Source: Chitinophaga hostae
Lineage (GTDB): Bacteria > Bacteroidota > Bacteroidia > Chitinophagales > Chitinophagaceae
Reading direction: 5' to 3'
DNA length: 64,000 nt
Assembly: GCF_018224885.1 (NCBI RefSeq)
Contig: NZ_JAGTXB010000008.1
Location: 1 to 64,000, forward strand
The notes below the pieces were generated by a model that made no database searches, was not told the origin of the DNA, and saw only the letters and a list, made by a program, of their open reading frames with translations. Position 1 is the stretch's first letter. Each line of letters begins with the position of its first letter. Position numbers and translations under genes: made by a program. Positions 60,498-64,000 of this stretch are shown piece by piece.

Positions 60498-60505
60498 CAA
60501 AGTTA
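60498..60505 (-). promoter_or_regulatory. Minus-7 element for the hmgA-hppD unit
   Basis: Minus-strand TAACTTTG is an exact TAnnTTTG, 163 bases upstream of the hmgA start, giving a long leader that contains the three direct repeats. No clean minus-33 TTG. Confidence 0.4.
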
Positions 60506-61075
60506 CGGTATATAAAACACGAAGAGTGGCCGGCAGGGGCCGTTGGGAAAGGTTATGCCAAAGTCGAATCCATGGCAAGTGTTGCCATAAGAAAGTAGTA
60601 GTTAAGCTGACTATTGCTTGTATATTTCAGTGAAATGGACAAGTGGCAGATGTTTAGGCAACTAAGGTAAGGATATAATGTTAGAAAATCCAAATTCCTT
60701 TTTTGAGTATGAAGCTTTTAGCGGTTAGCTTTTAGTTTTTCAAAAGACAGCGGAGAACTTTTCAAAAAACGGGGAGCAATAAGCATTATTTGTCATTAAA
60801 AAGTCACGTAACAGGTATTTTAAAATAATTAGCCAATAATTAAAAAGCACCAATATAGGTAGTTCATTAAATATTAACTAATAATAAAGGCCAAAAACAA
60901 TCTAAAAACGAATCAAATGAGGCATTTTTGAAACATTTCGAAAAATAATCACTGCGCTTTTATTTACCGGTGTAATTGCAGACTTTTGTTACACAATCGT
61001 CATATTTCAATAGTGATACCGTACTACACATATCAATTCTCTGTTACTCCTGCCTCCCGGCAGGTTACGGACACT
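60506..61075. other. Non-coding gap between the divergent hmgA and thr units
   Basis: No gene is seen. It holds a small hairpin (ATGGCAA/TTGCCAT, 60572-60588), an AGC-type repeat (about 60713-60737, CTTTTAGCGGTTAGCTTTTAG), A+T-rich sequence, and at the right end the stem CCTGCC-TCCC-GGCAGG (61049-61064) just ahead of the leader peptide. A candidate minus-7 box GACTTTTG (60981-60988), one base off consensus, could serve the threonine operon. Confidence 0.5.
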
Positions 61076-61120
61076 ATGGCGACAACGTCCACCATTATCA
61101 CAACCCCACTGCGGGGTTAA
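61076..61120 (+). CDS. Putative threonine operon leader peptide
   Basis: ATG-GCG-ACA-ACG-TCC-ACC-ATT-ATC-ACA-ACC-CCA-CTG-CGG-GGT-TAA encodes MATTSTIITTPLRG. Five of 14 codons are Thr and two are Ile, the same composition as the E. coli thr leader peptide, whose ribosome stalling controls thrABC. The thrA start is 80 bases downstream. The stop codon lies in the 3' arm of the hairpin AACCCC-ACTGC-GGGGTT (61102-61118), followed by AATTTT. The Thr-rich frame is unlikely by chance at this place. Mechanism is inferred from analogy; the exact terminator/antiterminator scheme could not be worked out. Confidence 0.6.
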   Translation: MATTSTIITTPLRG

Positions 61121-61174
61121 TTTTCACATATTATCCAACGACCACAAGGGTGGTACATAACCGGGAAGACCCGG
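61102..61174 (+). promoter_or_regulatory. Hairpin series between leader peptide and thrA
   Basis: Three stems follow each other: AACCCC/GGGGTT (61102-61118, then AATTTT), ACCAC/GTGGT (61141-61154) and CCGGG/CCCGG (61161-61174). Only the first has a T-rich tail. These would be the pieces of an attenuator, but no single competing pair is obvious. Confidence 0.45.
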
Positions 61175-61199
61175 AGTTATCTACGTATAAACTTTCCAT

Positions 61200-63644
61200 A
61201 TGCAAGTATTAAAATTTGGCGGCACTTCTGTAGGAAGCGCCAAAGCAATAGAACAGGTTTGCAACATTCTCCAACAATATAAACCTGCCGGACAATATGC
61301 TATCGTTGTTTCCGCACTGGGCGGCGTAACGGATAAGCTTATACGTTGCGGACAGCTCGCAGAGCAAGGCAAGGAAGAATATAAAACCATCCTGCAGGAA
61401 ATTGAAGCCAGGCACCTCGATACGATCCGTGAACTATTTCCCATTACCGCACAAAGCGGGCAAATCAGCCAGCTGAAGAAAAAACTTAATGCCCTCGAAA
61501 ACCTTTGCGATGGCATTTTCCAGGTGGCAGAACTCAGTCCACGTACCCTCGATAAAATTATGAGCTACGGAGAACTCATGTCCTGCGGGATCGTAGCTGA
61601 GAAACTGAAACAACAGGGCTTTGCCGCCACGTGTAAAGACAGCCGTGAGCTGATCGTAACCGACAACCATTTTGGCCATGCCGCCGTAAATTTTGTTGCC
61701 ACCAACCATAATATCAGCCAGTACTTCGCACAGTCGGCCGCCGACTATGTAGTATTACCAGGCTTTGTAGCCGCCACCGCTGAAGGTGAAACCACTACGC
61801 TGGGCCGCGGCGGATCCGATTACACTGCAGCTATCGTTGCAGCGGCAGTCAACGCTGCTGTACTGGACATATGGACAGATGTAAGCGGCATGATGACTGC
61901 CGATCCGCGCATTGTATCACAGGCCATTCCCATTTCGCATATCTCCTATGTGGAAGCAATGGAGCTGTCGCATTTCGGCGCCAAAGTAATTTATCCTCCT
62001 ACCATCCAACCGGTAATGAGTAAACGCATTCCCATCTGGATCAAAAATACATTCGCTCCCGAGGATCACGGCACCCTTATACAGGACAGCGCCGACCGTA
62101 GCTTTCCTGTAACGGGCATCTCCGGCATACAGCATATTGCCCTTCTCACACTGGAAGGAAGCGGCATGGTGGGTATACCCGGCTTCTCCAAACGCCTCTT
62201 CGAATCACTGTTACGGGAACGCATCAACGTTATCCTCATCACACAGAGCTCGTCGGAACACTCTATTACTGTAGGCATACACGAAGCGGATATGCTCCGG
62301 GCCAAAACCACTGTTGACAGCGAGTTTGGGCAAGAAATACTGGAAAAGCGCATTGAGCCCCTGCTGGTGGAAAAAGATCTCTGCATTGTTGCCGTAGTGG
62401 GCGACAAAATGAAAAATCATCATGGCACCAGCGGTAAACTCTTTGGTACCCTGGGCCGTAACGGGATCAATGTAAGGGCCATCGCACAGGGGTCTACCGA
62501 AAAAAATATTTCTGCCGTCATCAATAAGGCAGATATCAAAAAAGCATTGAACTTAATGCACGAAACTTTCTTTGAAACGCCACTGAAACAAATCAACCTG
62601 TTTATCGCCGGCGTAGGCAATGTAGGCAGCAAGCTGCTGGAGCAACTGCAGCAACAGGAGCATTACCTGCGGAATGAACTGGGATTACAGGTGAGAGTGA
62701 TAGGGCTGGCTAACAGCAAACATACCCTCCTGGCAGAAGCCGGCATTTCCCTGCAACACTGGCGGGAGCAACTGGAACAAGGCAGTCGCCTCAGCACCGA
62801 TGATTTTGTAAAGCAGATAAAAGCACTGAACCTGCGTAACAGCGTATTCGTGGATAATACCGCCAGCGCCGATATTGCAGGCGTATACCACGAGTTCCTG
62901 CAGCACGGTATTTCCGTGGTTACCTGCAATAAAATTGCCTGCTCTTCTGACTACAGCTATTATAAACAACTGAAAGACCTGGCGAGGAAATACAATGCCT
63001 CCTTCCTTTTCGAAACCAATGTGGGCGCCGGGTTACCGGTCATCAACACCCTCAATGACCTGATCAGGAGCGGCGACAAAGTACACAGCATTGAAGCGGT
63101 ATTATCCGGCAGCCTGAATTTTGTGTTTAATCATTTTGTAAATGGCGCCAGTTTCCGTGAAGTGGTGAAAGCCGCGCAGGACGAAGGATACACTGAACCG
63201 GATCCGCGTATTGACCTCAGTGGTAAAGATGTGATGAGAAAGATCCTGATCCTGGCCCGTGAAAGCGGTGCAGCCATTGAGATGGATGAAATCACGAATT
63301 ACTCTTTCCTGCCGGATGCCTGTCTGGATGCCCCGTCCGTACCTGACTTTTATGAAGAGCTGGATGTACATGCCGGTCATTTCCAGGGGCTGCGTGAAAC
63401 AGCTGCCAGCGAAGGTAAACGCCTGAAATTTGTAGCCCGCTATGAAGATGGCAAAGCTTCGGTAGGACTGCAAAGTGTAGCGGCGGATCATCCTTTTTAT
63501 AAACTGGAAGGCAAGGATAATATTGTGCTGTATACTACGAGCCGTTATAAAGATCAGCCACTGATCGTAAAAGGCGCCGGGGCCGGGGCGGATGTTACAG
63601 CTTCCGGTATATTCGCCGATATTATCCGCAGTGCCAGATTATAA
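61200..63644 (+). CDS. thrA: Bifunctional aspartokinase/homoserine dehydrogenase
   Basis: Fused enzyme for the first and third steps from aspartate to threonine, 814 residues. The kinase (about 1-290) has KFGGTSVGSAKAIEQVC and TTLGRGGSDYTAAIVA; a tandem ACT region (about 310-455) provides feedback control; the dehydrogenase (about 465-814) shows NAD(P)-binding GVGNVGSKLLEQ, VTCNKIACS, GSLNFVFNHF and DLSGKDVMRKILILARESG. Size and order match E. coli ThrA. thrB follows after 75 bases. The leader peptide 80 bases upstream suggests control by threonine/isoleucine supply. A separate aspartokinase gene is at 29524-30792. Confidence 0.96.
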   Translation: MQVLKFGGTSVGSAKAIEQVCNILQQYKPAGQYAIVVSALGGVTDKLIRCGQLAEQGKEEYKTILQEIEARHLDTIRELFPITAQSGQISQLKKKLNALENLCDGIFQVAELSPRTLDKIMSYGELMSCGIVAEKLKQQGFAATCKDSRELIVTDNHFGHAAVNFVATNHNISQYFAQSAADYVVLPGFVAATAEGETTTLGRGGSDYTAAIVAAAVNAAVLDIWTDVSGMMTADPRIVSQAIPISHISYVEAMELSHFGAKVIYPPTIQPVMSKRIPIWIKNTFAPEDHGTLIQDSADRSFPVTGISGIQHIALLTLEGSGMVGIPGFSKRLFESLLRERINVILITQSSSEHSITVGIHEADMLRAKTTVDSEFGQEILEKRIEPLLVEKDLCIVAVVGDKMKNHHGTSGKLFGTLGRNGINVRAIAQGSTEKNISAVINKADIKKALNLMHETFFETPLKQINLFIAGVGNVGSKLLEQLQQQEHYLRNELGLQVRVIGLANSKHTLLAEAGISLQHWREQLEQGSRLSTDDFVKQIKALNLRNSVFVDNTASADIAGVYHEFLQHGISVVTCNKIACSSDYSYYKQLKDLARKYNASFLFETNVGAGLPVINTLNDLIRSGDKVHSIEAVLSGSLNFVFNHFVNGASFREVVKAAQDEGYTEPDPRIDLSGKDVMRKILILARESGAAIEMDEITNYSFLPDACLDAPSVPDFYEELDVHAGHFQGLRETAASEGKRLKFVARYEDGKASVGLQSVAADHPFYKLEGKDNIVLYTTSRYKDQPLIVKGAGAGADVTASGIFADIIRSARL

Positions 63645-63719
63645 ACTTTGTATGAATTGTTTGCCCATAGTTGGAAACGTAACAATCAATTATTAAATTA
63701 AACTAACTTAAACGGTTAT

Positions 63720-64000
63720 ATGGATAGTATAAAAGTGTTCGCACCGGGAACTGTGGCCAACGTAGCCTGTGGCTTTGATGTTATTGGACTGGCACTGGAC
63801 GCACCGGGAGATGAAATGACCCTTCGCAGATCCGGCGAGCCGGGGATCCGTATTACTGCCATCCATGGCGCCGATCTGCCACTGGACCCCGCCCGCAATG
63901 TGGCTGGGGTGGCAGTACAGGCCCTGTTACAAAAGTATGATCGCCCTGATATCGGGATCGAAATAGAGATCTTCAAAAATATCCACCCGGGAAGCGGTAT
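63720..64000 (+). CDS. thrB: Homoserine kinase, N-terminal part
   Basis: Partial gene cut by the window end; 93 complete codons are present. It begins MDSIKVFAPGTVANVACGFD and continues VIGLALDAPGDEMTLR, the GHMP-kinase N-terminal signature of ThrB. Homoserine kinase phosphorylates homoserine for threonine synthase. Its position 75 bases after thrA completes a thrA-thrB arrangement, with thrC presumably beyond the window. Confidence 0.93.
   Translation, partial: MDSIKVFAPGTVANVACGFDVIGLALDAPGDEMTLRRSGEPGIRITAIHGADLPLDPARNVAGVAVQALLQKYDRPDIGIEIEIFKNIHPGSG

Overview
The window reads as a chromosomal segment of a Bacteroidota bacterium, most likely a Chitinophaga-like member of the Chitinophagaceae. 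The support is a bL28-bL33-DUF4295 (bL38-type) ribosomal cluster followed by ftsY and rimO, bacillithiol genes (bshB1 and a BstA/YfiT-type DinB protein), a carboxypeptidase-regulatory/plug/beta-barrel outer-membrane receptor, a TonB-type energy transducer, a DUF5723 protein, DUF4294, start sites with little Shine-Dalgarno signal, and several TAnnTTTG minus-7 promoter elements typical of the phylum. No rRNA, tRNA, CRISPR array, prophage or transposase gene was seen; this is mostly core chromosome. Species-level placement is inference.

Layout. 0-8 kb: DEAD-box helicase, rimO, a JmjC/cupin-like protein, ftsY, three small ribosomal genes, and an AhpC/AhpD peroxidase pair. 8-16 kb: a 41-residue membrane peptide, a class-A-beta-lactamase-like serine hydrolase, bshB1, a free-standing receptor-plug-like protein, DUF4294, an alpha/beta hydrolase, and cytochrome c maturation genes ccmE and ccmF. 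16-28 kb: arginase-family enzyme, membrane protein, radical SAM protein, AraC regulator, MFS transporter, TonB, DUF5723, folC, NUDIX, BstA-like, ABC ATPase and CAP/SCP lipoprotein. 28-34 kb: fbp, a monofunctional aspartokinase and a TonB-dependent receptor. 33.6-48.4 kb: a complete complex I operon nuoA-B-CD-E-F-G-H-I-J-K-L-M-N with fused nuoCD. 48-64 kb: CBS protein, GH35 beta-galactosidase, two tandem GMC oxidoreductases with a Tat-type small subunit, an L,D-transpeptidase-like protein, tyrosine catabolism (hppD, hmgA) and the threonine operon (thrA, partial thrB).

The most unusual content lies between genes. Palindromic elements of about 90-210 bp and clusters of a short AGCTGTTAGC-type repeat occur again and again within a few bases of stop codons; one palindrome starts inside a stop codon, and one repeat cluster of about 240 bp splits the nuo operon between nuoB and nuoCD. 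They look like an interspersed 3'-flank repeat family (REP/MITE-like, perhaps also acting as terminators). The second notable item is a 14-codon ORF upstream of thrA rich in Thr and Ile codons, which looks like a classical attenuation leader peptide in a phylum where such leaders are little described. Coordinates of starts follow ATG codons supported by signal peptides or family alignment where the longest reading frame began at GTG or TTG.
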